Positions 7,931 to 15,740 of a stretch of 50,342 bases of DNA are shown here, one piece after another. Both the position numbers and the translations under genes were made by a program. Under the pieces are notes generated by a model, which had not been told where the DNA came from, made no database searches, and worked only from the letters and a program-made list of their open reading frames with translations. The DNA comes from Nocardioides sp. R-C-SC26 (GTDB taxonomy: Bacteria > Actinomycetota > Actinomycetes > Propionibacteriales > Nocardioidaceae), in NCBI RefSeq assembly GCF_021246465.1, contig NZ_JAHRHK010000006.1, positions 1 to 50,342 on the forward strand, read 5' to 3'. How positions within the stretch are numbered: the first letter of the stretch is position 1; the number at the start of each line of letters is the position of its first letter.

Positions 7931-8326
7931 TTGGATGACGGCGTGGAGACCGTCGCCCTCGTCATCGCGGCCCTGGCCGCGCTGCTGCACGTGTTCATCT
8001 TCTATCTGGAGTCCCTCGCGTGGACGGGTCCGCGAGCCCGTGCCGTGTTCGGCACATCGACCGACGAGGCGGAGGTCACCAGGTCGTTGGCGTTCAACCA
8101 GGGCTTCTACAACCTCTTCCTCGCCGTCCTGGTCGGTCTCGGCATCGCACTGGTCGCGGCGGACGAGCAGGTCGCCGGCCGCACGCTGGTGTTCGCAGGC
8201 GCCGGCTCCATGGCCGCCGCGGCGCTGGTGCTGCTGCTCTCCTCGCCGGCCCATCGCGGGGCGGCGATCAAGCAGGGCCTGCTGCCTGCCGTGGCTCTCG
8301 TGCTCCTCGCCGTCGCGGTCGCCTGA
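7931..8326 (+). CDS. DUF1304 small membrane protein
   Basis: This 131-residue protein has four predicted membrane helices and the DUF1304 hallmarks: an early HVFIFYLES segment and a central SLAFNQGFYNLFLA. The function is unknown; the family is widespread in bacteria. The start is a TTG at 7931, with an in-frame GTG at 7943 as alternative; an ATG at 7935 is in the wrong frame. Its stop is 5 bp from the stop of the convergent SDR gene. The KstR-like box 106 bp upstream suggests co-regulation with the MFS gene. Confidence 0.8.
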   Translation: MDDGVETVALVIAALAALLHVFIFYLESLAWTGPRARAVFGTSTDEAEVTRSLAFNQGFYNLFLAVLVGLGIALVAADEQVAGRTLVFAGAGSMAAAALVLLLSSPAHRGAAIKQGLLPAVALVLLAVAVA

Positions 8327-8331
8327 CTCGC

Positions 8332-9168
8332 TCAGCTCCGTGCGCGCTCCTCGTAGGCCGCGCGCGCTGCGGGGTCGGCGTCTGCGAGAACGGAGTCGGC
8401 CTTGAGGGCTCGAGCCAGAGCATCACGGACGGCGCGCGGCATCAGGTCCGCGCTTCGGGCCAGGGTCTTCCCCCACCGCGGAACCCAGGTCTCGGGCCGG
8501 GGGCGGTCGAGTACCGACTCGATCGCCCGCGCGACGTCGTCAGCGGTGACAGGCTTGACACCACGTGCGGGCGGAACGCCGGCGGCGAGCTCGGTGAGCA
8601 CCACGGTCGGCATCACCAGGCTGACGTCGATGCCGTGCGGCGCCAGCTCGCCCCGGGTGGCCTCGCTGAAGCCCACCACGGCGAACTTCGACGCCGAGTA
8701 CGTGGCGCCGTGCGGAGAGGCGACGCGGCCCACGGCCGAGGCGACGTTGACGATGTGACCACCGCCCCGGGCGATCATCGCCGGGCCGACCGCCTTCGTA
8801 CCGTGGATGACTCCATGGAGGTTGACGTCGACGATCGCGCGCGTGACGTCGTCGTGCTCCTCGACGATCGCGCCCAACGGCATGATCCCGGCGTTGTTGA
8901 CCAGCGCCTCGACCGGGCCGAGATGGGCGATCCGACTGAGGAAGTCGCGCCACGAGCCGGCATCGGTGACGTCGAGGTCGCCGCCGTAGCAGGTGCCGTT
9001 GCTCGACGCTGCGATCTCGGCCGCCACCTGGGCGGCGAGCTCGCCGTCCCGGTCGCCCAGTGCCACGACGCGTCCGGCGCGAGTGAGGCGCTCGGCGGTC
9101 GCACGTCCGATGCCCCTGGCGCCTCCGGTGATCACGACCGTTCCGGGTCGGGTGGGCGTCTGGTTCAT
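8332..9168 (-). CDS. Short-chain dehydrogenase/reductase partnered with the P450
   Basis: This 278-residue classical SDR carries the NAD(P) loop TGGARGIG (14-21), the NNAG motif and the active-site YSASK, followed by a C-terminal tail about 30 residues longer than the core. It probably oxidises or reduces a hydroxyl/keto group on the P450 product. The ATG at 9168 overlaps the P450 stop (ATGA), so the pair is translationally coupled and transcribed from the operator region at 10504. The same trio of families (SDR, TetR, CYP136) occurs at Rv3057c-Rv3059 in M. tuberculosis as I recall it. Confidence 0.9.
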   Translation of the reverse strand: MNQTPTRPGTVVITGGARGIGRATAERLTRAGRVVALGDRDGELAAQVAAEIAASSNGTCYGGDLDVTDAGSWRDFLSRIAHLGPVEALVNNAGIMPLGAIVEEHDDVTRAIVDVNLHGVIHGTKAVGPAMIARGGGHIVNVASAVGRVASPHGATYSASKFAVVGFSEATRGELAPHGIDVSLVMPTVVLTELAAGVPPARGVKPVTADDVARAIESVLDRPRPETWVPRWGKTLARSADLMPRAVRDALARALKADSVLADADPAARAAYEERARS

Positions 9169-10490
9169 GCAGCACTCCTGTCGATGCGGTGGAGGGCGAC
9201 GGGCTGGCCGTCGGCCGGGAAGGGGAGAGAGAGGTAGTTCAGCGGCGAGGTGGTCTCGGCGGTGGTCCAGGCGTACCGGCGCAGCAGGTGCACCAGGAGC
9301 AGCTTCACCTCGGCGCCGGCGAAGAACATGCCCAGGCACTTGTGCACCCCGCCGCCGAAGGGCTCCCAGGCGTGGCGGTGGGAGCGATCCTCGCGCCTCT
9401 CCTCGTCGAAGCGCTCGGGGTCGAAGACGTCGGGGGCGGTCCACCACTGCGGGTCGTGGTGCTGGTGGTGCACCATCGTGGCGGTCAACCGGCCCGCCGG
9501 GATCGGCACGCCGCACACCTCGGTCGGCTTCACGGTGTGCCGCGCCAGCACGGGCACGGGCGGCACCAGGCGCAGGCACTCCTTGATCACGAGGTCGAAG
9601 TCGGTGAGCTCGTCGAGTTCGGCGAGGGTCGGATGCTCGGGCAAGGAGCGTGCTTGCTCGCGGAGCCGTTCCTGCCAGGTCGAGTGCCTGCCGAGCTCGC
9701 GCATCGCCGTCGAGGTGGTGATGGTCGAGGTGTCGTGGGCGGCCATCAGCAGGAAGATCATGTGGTTGACCACGTCGCGGTCGGAGAAGGTGTCGCCGTC
9801 CTCGGAGAGCCGGCAGAGCACCGAGAAGAGGTCGTCGCCCTGGCCGGCGCGACGACGGGGGAGGTGGCGCGTCAGGAACTCCTCCAGCAGACGGCGTCCG
9901 GCGAGTGCCCGCCCCCAGCGAGTTCCCGGCAGGGGAAGTCGCACGAACGCCGTCGCAGCCTGCACGCAGTCGATGAACGCGGTGTTGACGGCGTCCAACT
10001 CGCCGGGTCGCGCCAGTTCGGCTCCGCCCATGAAGACGGCGGTGGCCAGGTCGAGGGTCAGCGTCTTCAGGGCCGGGTAGGCCAGCACTGAGCCGTCGTC
10101 GGGCCAGGCGTCGAGCAGAGCCGACGTCGTCGGGGAGAGCGCAGCCACGTAGGAATCGAGTCGGTCGCGGGTGAACGCCTGCTGCATCAGCCGGCGGTGA
10201 CGGTGGTGCTCGTCGAAGTCGAGGAGCATCAGGCCGCCGTCGAAGAAGGGGCCGACCAGTGCACCCCAGCCGGGTCCGTTGGCGAAGGCCTTGTCCTTGT
10301 TGAGCAGCACCTCCGAACAGGCGTCGGCACCGATCACGACTGTCCACCGCCGTCCAGCGAACGACATGTGCGACACCGGTCCATGGTCGGAGAGCCGGCG
10401 CGCCATGAAGGCGGTGGGGTCGTGCAGATAGTCCAGGGTCGGACCCAGGAACGGGACCGCGCGGCGGAGGGGCGGAGAGGAGGTGCTCAT
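9165..10490 (-). CDS. Cytochrome P450 (CYP136-like)
   Basis: This 441-residue soluble P450 has the I-helix oxygen motif AAHDTST, the K-helix E-x-x-R (KECLR), and the heme-ligand loop FGGGVHKCLG with Cys385. It hydroxylates an unknown lipophilic substrate using ferredoxin-supplied electrons; no ferredoxin or reductase is nearby. The ATG at 10490 was chosen as the first codon giving the normal N-terminus. It is the first gene of a two-gene unit with the SDR. The assignment to CYP136 rests on gene context and general similarity and is tentative. Confidence 0.92.
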   Translation of the reverse strand: MSTSSPPLRRAVPFLGPTLDYLHDPTAFMARRLSDHGPVSHMSFAGRRWTVVIGADACSEVLLNKDKAFANGPGWGALVGPFFDGGLMLLDFDEHHRHRRLMQQAFTRDRLDSYVAALSPTTSALLDAWPDDGSVLAYPALKTLTLDLATAVFMGGAELARPGELDAVNTAFIDCVQAATAFVRLPLPGTRWGRALAGRRLLEEFLTRHLPRRRAGQGDDLFSVLCRLSEDGDTFSDRDVVNHMIFLLMAAHDTSTITTSTAMRELGRHSTWQERLREQARSLPEHPTLAELDELTDFDLVIKECLRLVPPVPVLARHTVKPTEVCGVPIPAGRLTATMVHHQHHDPQWWTAPDVFDPERFDEERREDRSHRHAWEPFGGGVHKCLGMFFAGAEVKLLLVHLLRRYAWTTAETTSPLNYLSLPFPADGQPVALHRIDRSAA

Positions 10491-10503
10491 CGACGCGTCC
10501 AAT

Positions 10504-10523
10504 CTGACAGGGAGGACTGTCAG
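10504..10523. promoter_or_regulatory. TetR-type operator between P450 and tetR genes
   Basis: CTGACAG and CTGTCAG form a perfect 7-bp inverted repeat with a 6-nt spacer; two more matching pairs follow beyond one mismatch (10501-10526). It lies 14 bp upstream of the P450 start and 55 bp upstream of the tetR start. The tetR gene has a TAGAGT -10 at 10564-10569, 8 nt before its ATG. The site is well placed for the adjacent TetR protein. Confidence 0.6.
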
Positions 10524-10577
10524 TTTTCCCATACCGAGGGGTCCTTCGTCAAGGGTCGGCCGTTAGAGTCCTGCGTC

Positions 10578-11219
10578 ATGACCGGGTCGAAGCGCTCCGT
10601 CGCGCGACGCACCTACGGTGGCCAGACCGCCGACGAGCGCCGTGCCGACCGGCGGCAGCGCCTCGTGGATGCCGTCATCGCCGAGCTCGCCGTCCCCGGC
10701 CAGACCGTCACGATGACGGGGGTGTGCGCCTCGGCCGGTCTCACCGAGCGCTACTTCTACGAGAGCTTCGCCTCGCTCGATGCGCTGCTGGTGGAGGCGT
10801 TGGAGACGGTCGCGACGGAGATCCTCGCGGTGACCACGACAGCGGCCGCCGCGACGTCCGGGCCGGCGTCACGCCGTGTGCAGGACGTCGTCGAGGCATT
10901 CGCGCGCTACGCCGAGGAGCGGCCCGAACGCCTCCACCTGATCGTGATCAGCTCGCAGGCCTACCCGCATCTTCGGACGCGACGAGCAGAGCTGCTCGAC
11001 ACCTTCGGCGAGGCCTTCGCGGTGGAGTCGGCTGCGATCTACGGCGAGCACGCGTGGCCCGCACGCCGAGCGAAGGCGCATGGGATGGCGATGGTGGCCG
11101 GCCTGGCCGAGTTGTTCGCCGCCCAGTTCGCCGGCACTCTCGACCTCTCGCGCGAGGAGCTGATCGACTCGGCCCGGGCGATGTTCGAGGCGTTGGGGAG
11201 CCGGCACTCGCCGGTGTGA
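10578..11219 (+). CDS. TetR-family transcriptional regulator of the P450 module
   Basis: This 213-residue protein has an N-terminal helix-turn-helix (about residues 20-70, with CASAGLTERYFYESFASLD at the recognition helix) and a C-terminal ligand domain. It diverges from the P450 gene with an inverted repeat between them, the usual layout for a local repressor. It has an Arg-rich N-terminal arm (KRSVARRTYGG) like the Rv3058c-type regulators. The ATG at 10578 follows TAGAGT by 8 nt. The effector is unknown. Confidence 0.88.
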   Translation: MTGSKRSVARRTYGGQTADERRADRRQRLVDAVIAELAVPGQTVTMTGVCASAGLTERYFYESFASLDALLVEALETVATEILAVTTTAAAATSGPASRRVQDVVEAFARYAEERPERLHLIVISSQAYPHLRTRRAELLDTFGEAFAVESAAIYGEHAWPARRAKAHGMAMVAGLAELFAAQFAGTLDLSREELIDSARAMFEALGSRHSPV

Positions 11220-11235
11220 CGCGAGGTCGCTCGAA

Positions 11236-11257
11236 CCTGGCCGGGGCCCGGCTCAGG
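11236..11257. terminator. Hairpin between convergent tetR and PT-rich gene
   Basis: CCTG-GCCGGG and CCCGGC-T-CAGG can form a 10-bp stem with one bulged base and a 1-nt apex (so in practice a slightly larger loop). It overlaps the stop codon of the gene on the minus strand and lies 16 bp past the tetR stop. It probably terminates both transcripts. Confidence 0.35.
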
Positions 11258-11675
11258 GGCTTGGTGACGTGGTGTCGTCCGGCGCCGGATCGTCGGTGGG
11301 CTCCTCGGTCGGGGTCGACGTCGGCGTGGCCGACGGGGTGGCGCTCGGCGTCGGCGAGTCGGTGGCCGAGGGCGGTGCGCTCGACGGCGGCGGGGTGCGG
11401 CTCGGGGTGGGGTCGGAACGCGGCGACGGTGTCGACGTCTCGTTCGGCTCGGACGTCGGGCTGCCGGCAGGTTCGCTCGGCTCCGGTGTCGGGTCGGGGG
11501 TGGACGTGGGTCGCGGCGTCGAGGGGATCGTGGCGTCACGCGGTTCGACCGGCTTGACGACCGCGTAGAGGCTCAGCGCCAGCACGAAGATCACGATGAG
11601 GATCACCGTCGAGCGGCGTGGCCCGTTCTCGTGCCAGTGGCGACGTATCTCGGTCAGGCTGATGGCCCCGGTCAC
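11253..11675 (-). CDS. Single-pass membrane protein with Pro/Ser/Thr-rich tail
   Basis: This 140-residue protein has a short basic cytoplasmic start, one membrane helix (about 22-40) and an external tail of some 95 residues made almost only of P, S, T, E and D. No domain is recognised. The tail could span the cell wall and may be O-mannosylated by a PMT enzyme such as the one at 25304 (inference). Its ATG overlaps the stop of the MscS gene (ATGA), so the two are coupled and may work together. Confidence 0.7.
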   Translation of the reverse strand: MTGAISLTEIRRHWHENGPRRSTVILIVIFVLALSLYAVVKPVEPRDATIPSTPRPTSTPDPTPEPSEPAGSPTSEPNETSTPSPRSDPTPSRTPPPSSAPPSATDSPTPSATPSATPTSTPTEEPTDDPAPDDTTSPSP

Positions 11676-12583
11676 TGCTCGGCTCCCGTCGCCTCGCCGG
11701 TGGAGACCTCGGCGCGCAGGTTCATGCCCTCCACGCGGAGCGTGCGGGTGATCAGCACCCGCAGCTGACGTCCGACCTCGAACTGCTTGCCGGGCAGGGT
11801 GCGCGCCACCACGCGGATCTTGAACAGCTCGGCCTCGATCGTCTCCACGCCCATCACCGCCGGGACGTCGAGCAGCAGCGGACTCAGCTTCTCGTCGGCG
11901 TATGCCGCTTCACCCGCCTGCCGCAGCACCTGGCTGACCTGGTTGACGTCGTAGCTGATCGGCACGGGCACGTCGATGACCGCGCGTGCCCAGTCGCGGG
12001 AGAGATTGGTGACCTGCACGATCTGGCCGTTGGGGGTGATCACCACCTCGCCGCTGTTGGTGCGCAGCGTGGTCACTCGCAGGCTGACGTTCTCCACGGT
12101 GCCGAGCACCGGGATCGTCACGCCGGTGACCGAGATCCTCACCAGGTCGCCGTAGCCGTACTGCTTCTCGGCGACGAGGAAGAAGCCGGCCAACAGGTCC
12201 TGGACGATGCGCTGCGCACCGAACCCGAGCGCGACGCCGGCGACGGTCGCCAGTGGCACGAACGCGGCCAGCGAGATGCCGATCAGCTGGGCCACGCCGA
12301 CCGCTGCCAGGGCGTAGATGATCACCACCAGCACCCAGGTGAAGACCTGCGCGACGGCCCGCCGGTGCTTGGAGTCCTCCGAGCGCACCAGCGCGTCCTG
12401 GGAGGCCAGGTGCTCATCCGAACGCTCGGCGGCGAGGTCGGAGCTCCAGCGCACCAGGCGTGCCAACAGCACGGCACCGGTCGCGAGCAGCACGATCTCC
12501 AGACCGCTGCCGCGCAGCCAGTAGCCGACGTCGGCGAAGGAGTCGCCGATCGAGAGCGCTGTCACGGGCAGAGCTCGGGGCAT
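11672..12583 (-). CDS. MscS-family mechanosensitive ion channel
   Basis: This 303-residue small-conductance channel releases solutes under osmotic down-shock. It has membrane segments near 25-45 and 75-95 and the pore helix with the glycine/alanine-rich GVALGFGAQRIVQDLLAGFF, then the beta domain with NGQIVQVTNLS and the C-terminal alpha/beta cage. The ATG at 12583 gives a family-like N-terminus; the reading frame is open further upstream but runs antisense through the Nramp gene. The stop overlaps the next gene. Confidence 0.9.
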   Translation of the reverse strand: MPRALPVTALSIGDSFADVGYWLRGSGLEIVLLATGAVLLARLVRWSSDLAAERSDEHLASQDALVRSEDSKHRRAVAQVFTWVLVVIIYALAAVGVAQLIGISLAAFVPLATVAGVALGFGAQRIVQDLLAGFFLVAEKQYGYGDLVRISVTGVTIPVLGTVENVSLRVTTLRTNSGEVVITPNGQIVQVTNLSRDWARAVIDVPVPISYDVNQVSQVLRQAGEAAYADEKLSPLLLDVPAVMGVETIEAELFKIRVVARTLPGKQFEVGRQLRVLITRTLRVEGMNLRAEVSTGEATGAEQ

Positions 12584-12609
12584 GGGGCCATTCTCTCCCG
12601 GAGGCGCGA

Positions 12610-13842
12610 TCACCTCAGGGTGAGTCCCAGCAGGACCGCGTTCAGCGCAACGATGACGCCCACGACCAACCAGGCCAGGAGGGACGTACTCCGCCGGTTG
12701 ACCCACACGCCCATGACGTCGCGACGCTGGGTGAACAGCGCCAGAGGTATCAGTGCGAAGGGAATGCCGAAGGAGAGGACTACCTGAGACAGCACGAGCG
12801 CCCGAGTGGGATCCATGCCGACGGCGAGCACGACCAGCGCCGGCAGGATGGTGACGAGTCGCCGCGCTGCGAGTGGGATCTGCCGTCGGAGGTAGCCCTC
12901 CATCACGATCTGACCCGACAGGGTGCCGACGCTGGAGGCGGCGAAGCCGGACGCGAGCAATGCGAGGGCGAACAGCAGCGCGACGTCGCGGCCCAGCGTG
13001 GTCCCCAGCGCGGCGTGAGCCCCCTCGATCGTGTCGACGTCGGTGCCGCCGCCGAACACGGCAGCAGCCACGACCAGCAGCGAGAGGTTCATCAGGCCCG
13101 CAACGGTCATGGCTGTCACGACGTCGACCCGTTGGCTGGCCAGGAGGCGGGTGCGGTCGCCGTCGCGTACCGATTGGTAACGCTGAGCAGTGAGTGCACC
13201 GTGCAGATAGATCGCATGTGGCATGACGGTGGCGCCGAGCATGCCAGCGGCCAACAGCACGCTGTCGGCGCCCTCGAATCTCGGGACGGTTCCGCTCATC
13301 AACGCCGGCGGGTCGAATCCGCTGCGGAGGACGGCGACAGCGAATCCCAGCAGGATGACCGCGAGCAGTCCGGTGATAGCGATCTCGAAGGGTCGGTGGC
13401 CACGGCCCTGAAGCGTGAGCAGCCCGAAGGCCACGACGCTCGTGATGACGCCACCCAGCAGCAGGGGCAGGTCGAAGAGCAGGCTCAAGGCGATCGCGCC
13501 GCCGATCACCTCGGCGACGTCGGTGGCGATGGCGACGAGTTCGCCCTGCAGCCACAGTCCGCGAGTGACCGGCCTCGGGAAGTGTCGGCGACACAGCGCC
13601 GGCAGGCTCTCGCCGGTGGCGATTCCTGCCTTGGCGGAGAGGTATTGGATCAACATCGCCATCAGGTTGCTCGCCACCACGACCCAGACCAGCAGGTAGC
13701 CGTAGACGGAGCCCGCAGTGATGTTGGTAGCGAAGTTCCCGGGGTCGACGTAGGCGATCGCGGTGACGAAGGCCGGTCCGAGTAGCGGGAGCGTGCGACG
13801 CGCCTGTGGGCGGCGCTGCGAGGCGCGAGGGCGTCGATGCAT
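12610..13842 (-). CDS. mntH: Nramp divalent metal transporter (MntH)
   Basis: This 410-residue proton-coupled importer of Mn2+ and Fe2+ has about 11 helices. The metal site is seen as DPGN (33-36) in helix 1 and MPH in helix 6 (GATVMPHAIYLHG). The ATG at 13842 has a strong GGGAGG ribosome site 4 nt upstream; an upstream in-frame ATG at 13896 lacks one. It diverges from the Tat-exported ferritin-like gene. Metal control is plausible, but no clear MntR or DtxR box was recognised in the shared gap. Confidence 0.93.
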   Translation of the reverse strand: MHRRPRASQRRPQARRTLPLLGPAFVTAIAYVDPGNFATNITAGSVYGYLLVWVVVASNLMAMLIQYLSAKAGIATGESLPALCRRHFPRPVTRGLWLQGELVAIATDVAEVIGGAIALSLLFDLPLLLGGVITSVVAFGLLTLQGRGHRPFEIAITGLLAVILLGFAVAVLRSGFDPPALMSGTVPRFEGADSVLLAAGMLGATVMPHAIYLHGALTAQRYQSVRDGDRTRLLASQRVDVVTAMTVAGLMNLSLLVVAAAVFGGGTDVDTIEGAHAALGTTLGRDVALLFALALLASGFAASSVGTLSGQIVMEGYLRRQIPLAARRLVTILPALVVLAVGMDPTRALVLSQVVLSFGIPFALIPLALFTQRRDVMGVWVNRRSTSLLAWLVVGVIVALNAVLLGLTLR

Positions 13843-14208
13843 GGAGCCTCCCTCGGTGCGCTCCAGCGCGATTGCGAATAGGGCCGACATCGGCATGAGG
13901 TGTTCGATGCGGTCAACGGATCGGATTTCTCATCTATTCGACGAAGTATCGAAATTTCTTGGTTCAGGGGGTTCCCGAATCGCTCTGAACTGTGCCTATG
14001 GTGGTGATTCCGCAGTGGAAATCCAGGGTCTAGAGCCGGGCTCGAGAAGCTGCGGGCCGACGAAGGGCAGGGTGTCTTCTTTACCGTTCGCGGGCGTTTA
14101 TCGCCAGCCCCCACCGCGCGCAATCATGAGTGATCGATACGTCGATCGCGGATGACGCGCTACCCGAATCGGATTTCGATATCCATCGAGTTCCGAAAGG
14201 GAATTGAT
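13843..14208. promoter_or_regulatory. 366-bp divergent control region of mntH and the ferritin-like gene
   Basis: This gap contains no credible gene and is less GC-rich than its surroundings, especially 13925-13985. It holds several inverted repeats: TTCGA/TCGAA (13937-13953), GTTCAG/CTGAAC (13962-13990) and GATCGA/TCGATC (14132-14147). TATGGT at 13997-14002 is a possible plus-strand -10. A ribosome site AAAGGGA ends 7 nt before the ATG at 14209. Which repeat binds a regulator cannot be said from sequence. Confidence 0.45.
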
Positions 14209-15141
14209 ATGTTCGGGAAATCAGTAGTACGCGACATGATCAACCGCAGTGCCGAGAGCGAAGCGGACCGACGTCTGTTTCTTCGATCCGCCGGCGTCGC
14301 GGGCCTGGGCGCTGTGGGCGCCGGCGCGATCGCGACGGGTGTGGCGACCGCACCCACCGCAGCGGCGGCGGGCATCAGTGATGGCGCCGTCCTCAACTTC
14401 GCGCTCAACCTGGAGTACCTCGAAGCAGAGTTCTACCAACAGGCTGCCTTCGGCAAGAGTCTGCCGGGCAGCCTGATCGGGGGGAAGGGCGACCGCGGTG
14501 GCGTGATCGGTGGCCGCAAGGTCAACTTCGCGACGCCGATGATCGCCAAGTACGCCCGCGAGATCGCGATGGACGAGTTGGACCACGTGCGCTTCCTGCG
14601 GACGGCGCTCGGGTCGGCGAAGGTCGCTCGCCCTCAGATCGATCTGAAGCGGAGCTTCACGGCAGCGGCGAAAGCCGCTGGTCTGATCGGCGCCAACCAG
14701 ACGTTCGATCCGTTCGCCAACGAGAATAACTTCCTGTTGGCGGCCTTCATCTTCGAGGACGTCGGTGTCACCGCCTACAAGGGCGCGGCACCGTTGATCT
14801 CGAACAAGACCTATCTCGACGCCGCGGCGGGAATCTTGGCAGTCGAGGCGTATCACGCAGGAATCGTTCGCACATCGCTGTATGCGAAGGACCTGCAGGG
14901 GCCGGCGCGCAAGATCTCCGATGCTCGCGATTCGTTGGACGGGAAGTCCGAGATCGACAAGGGGATCGGGACCAGCAAGAGCGCGAACCTCGTGCCGACC
15001 GATCGCAACGCCATCGCCTACTCGCGTTCTGCTCCGCAGGTGCTCAACGTCGTGTACCTGAACCCGAAGCGCGTCTCCCGAGGTGGCTTCTTCCCGCAGG
15101 GGGTCAACGGCACCATCAGGACCTCGGGCGGGAAGAAGTGA
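14209..15141 (+). CDS. Tat-exported ferritin-like domain protein
   Basis: This 310-residue protein starts with a twin-arginine signal (DRRLFLRSAG at 20-29, then a hydrophobic Ala/Gly stretch to about 54). The mature part is a four-helix ferritin-like fold (Ferritin_2/desiccation-related type) with Glu residues in LNLEYLEAEFY (67-77), MDELDHVRFL, FEDVGVTAYKGA and VEAYHAGIVR, matching E-x-x-H di-metal ligands. The basic C-terminal 50 residues are not part of that fold. Folded export by Tat fits a protein that loads metal in the cytoplasm. It diverges from mntH. Function unproven. Confidence 0.85.
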   Translation: MFGKSVVRDMINRSAESEADRRLFLRSAGVAGLGAVGAGAIATGVATAPTAAAAGISDGAVLNFALNLEYLEAEFYQQAAFGKSLPGSLIGGKGDRGGVIGGRKVNFATPMIAKYAREIAMDELDHVRFLRTALGSAKVARPQIDLKRSFTAAAKAAGLIGANQTFDPFANENNFLLAAFIFEDVGVTAYKGAAPLISNKTYLDAAAGILAVEAYHAGIVRTSLYAKDLQGPARKISDARDSLDGKSEIDKGIGTSKSANLVPTDRNAIAYSRSAPQVLNVVYLNPKRVSRGGFFPQGVNGTIRTSGGKK

Positions 15142-15260
15142 GTGCGGTGGACCTCTCGCAGGTGGTCGCACTCGCGGCCTGGGCGGCCATCTTCGTTCGC
15201 ATCGCGCTCGGCGTGGCCGGGGTGCACTGCTCCGCGTCGTCGATGAGGCAGAGGATCTGA
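15138..15260 (+). CDS. Possible 40-residue small membrane protein
   Basis: A GTG at 15138 overlaps the stop of the ferritin-like gene (GTGA) and opens a 40-codon frame ending TGA at 15258. The product has one hydrophobic stretch (about 8-30: VVALAAWAAIFVRIALGVAG) and a basic tail. The overlap is the same coupling used by many genes here. No homologue is known to me, and it could be a chance frame or a remnant of a longer gene. Confidence 0.35.
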   Translation: MSAVDLSQVVALAAWAAIFVRIALGVAGVHCSASSMRQRI

Positions 15261-15275
15261 CGAGCGGACTGACGG

Positions 15276-15305
15276 GGGCGGGTTCGGCGTGCGTCGGGCC
15301 CGCCC
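15276..15305. terminator. GC-rich hairpin between convergent genes
   Basis: GGGCGGG (15276-15282) pairs with CCCGCCC (15299-15305) around a 16-nt loop, just past the small frame and 4 bp before the stop of the convergent PPOX gene. There is no T-tract, as is usual in this genome. Confidence 0.4.
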
Positions 15306-15309
15306 TCCC

Positions 15310-15735
15310 TCAGGCTCGAGCGAGCAGCCCGGCCGACGCCAAGAAGCGGTCTATCTCGATGCGGATCGCGACGCGCTCCGGGTTGGGCTGGGGGGTGCGG
15401 TACCGAGAGGCGTAGCGGTCGCAGGCTCGCTCGATCTCGGCCGGATCCTCGGTGACGCGTGCGCGGCCCTCCAGCGTCGACCACCGACCACCGTCCACGG
15501 CGCCCGCCGAGACCAGGGCGCCGGGGCCGGCGTCACGCAGGTTCGCCGCCTTGCGCGAGCCGCCGCGGGTGATCACCCACGCGCACTGCTGCTCGAGATC
15601 CAGGGCGACCCCGACCGGCACCAGGTGAGGACGCCCGTCGGGTCGCAGCGTGGTGAGCATGCAGAGGTGCCGCTCGGTCCAGAACTCCAGCAGGGCCGGG
15701 GGGACGTCGTCCCACCGGGGCACCCATGACGGCAT
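15310..15735 (-). CDS. PPOX-class FMN/F420-binding oxidoreductase
   Basis: This 141-residue protein has the split-barrel fold of pyridoxamine-phosphate-oxidase-like proteins: LTTLRPDGRPHLVPVG (about 31-46), the central VITRGGSRKAANLRDAG and the C-terminal RYASRYRTP. Actinobacterial members of this size mostly bind F420 or FMN and reduce unknown substrates. The ATG at 15735 lies 5 nt after the thioesterase stop, so the two form an operon. Cofactor choice cannot be settled by eye. Confidence 0.82.
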   Translation of the reverse strand: MPSWVPRWDDVPPALLEFWTERHLCMLTTLRPDGRPHLVPVGVALDLEQQCAWVITRGGSRKAANLRDAGPGALVSAGAVDGGRWSTLEGRARVTEDPAEIERACDRYASRYRTPQPNPERVAIRIEIDRFLASAGLLARA

Positions 15736-15740
15736 CTGCG

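Noticed and set aside
12460..13785. 441-codon plus-strand frame opposite mntH
   Set aside because: It is an antisense shadow of the Nramp gene, whose motifs and ribosome site are clear.
14088..14102. 15-bp match TCGCGGGCGTTTATC shared with 45537-45551 upstream of the MFS gene
   Set aside because: A match of this length is expected about once by chance in a 50-kb GC-rich window, and the distances to the start codons differ (106 and 43 bp).
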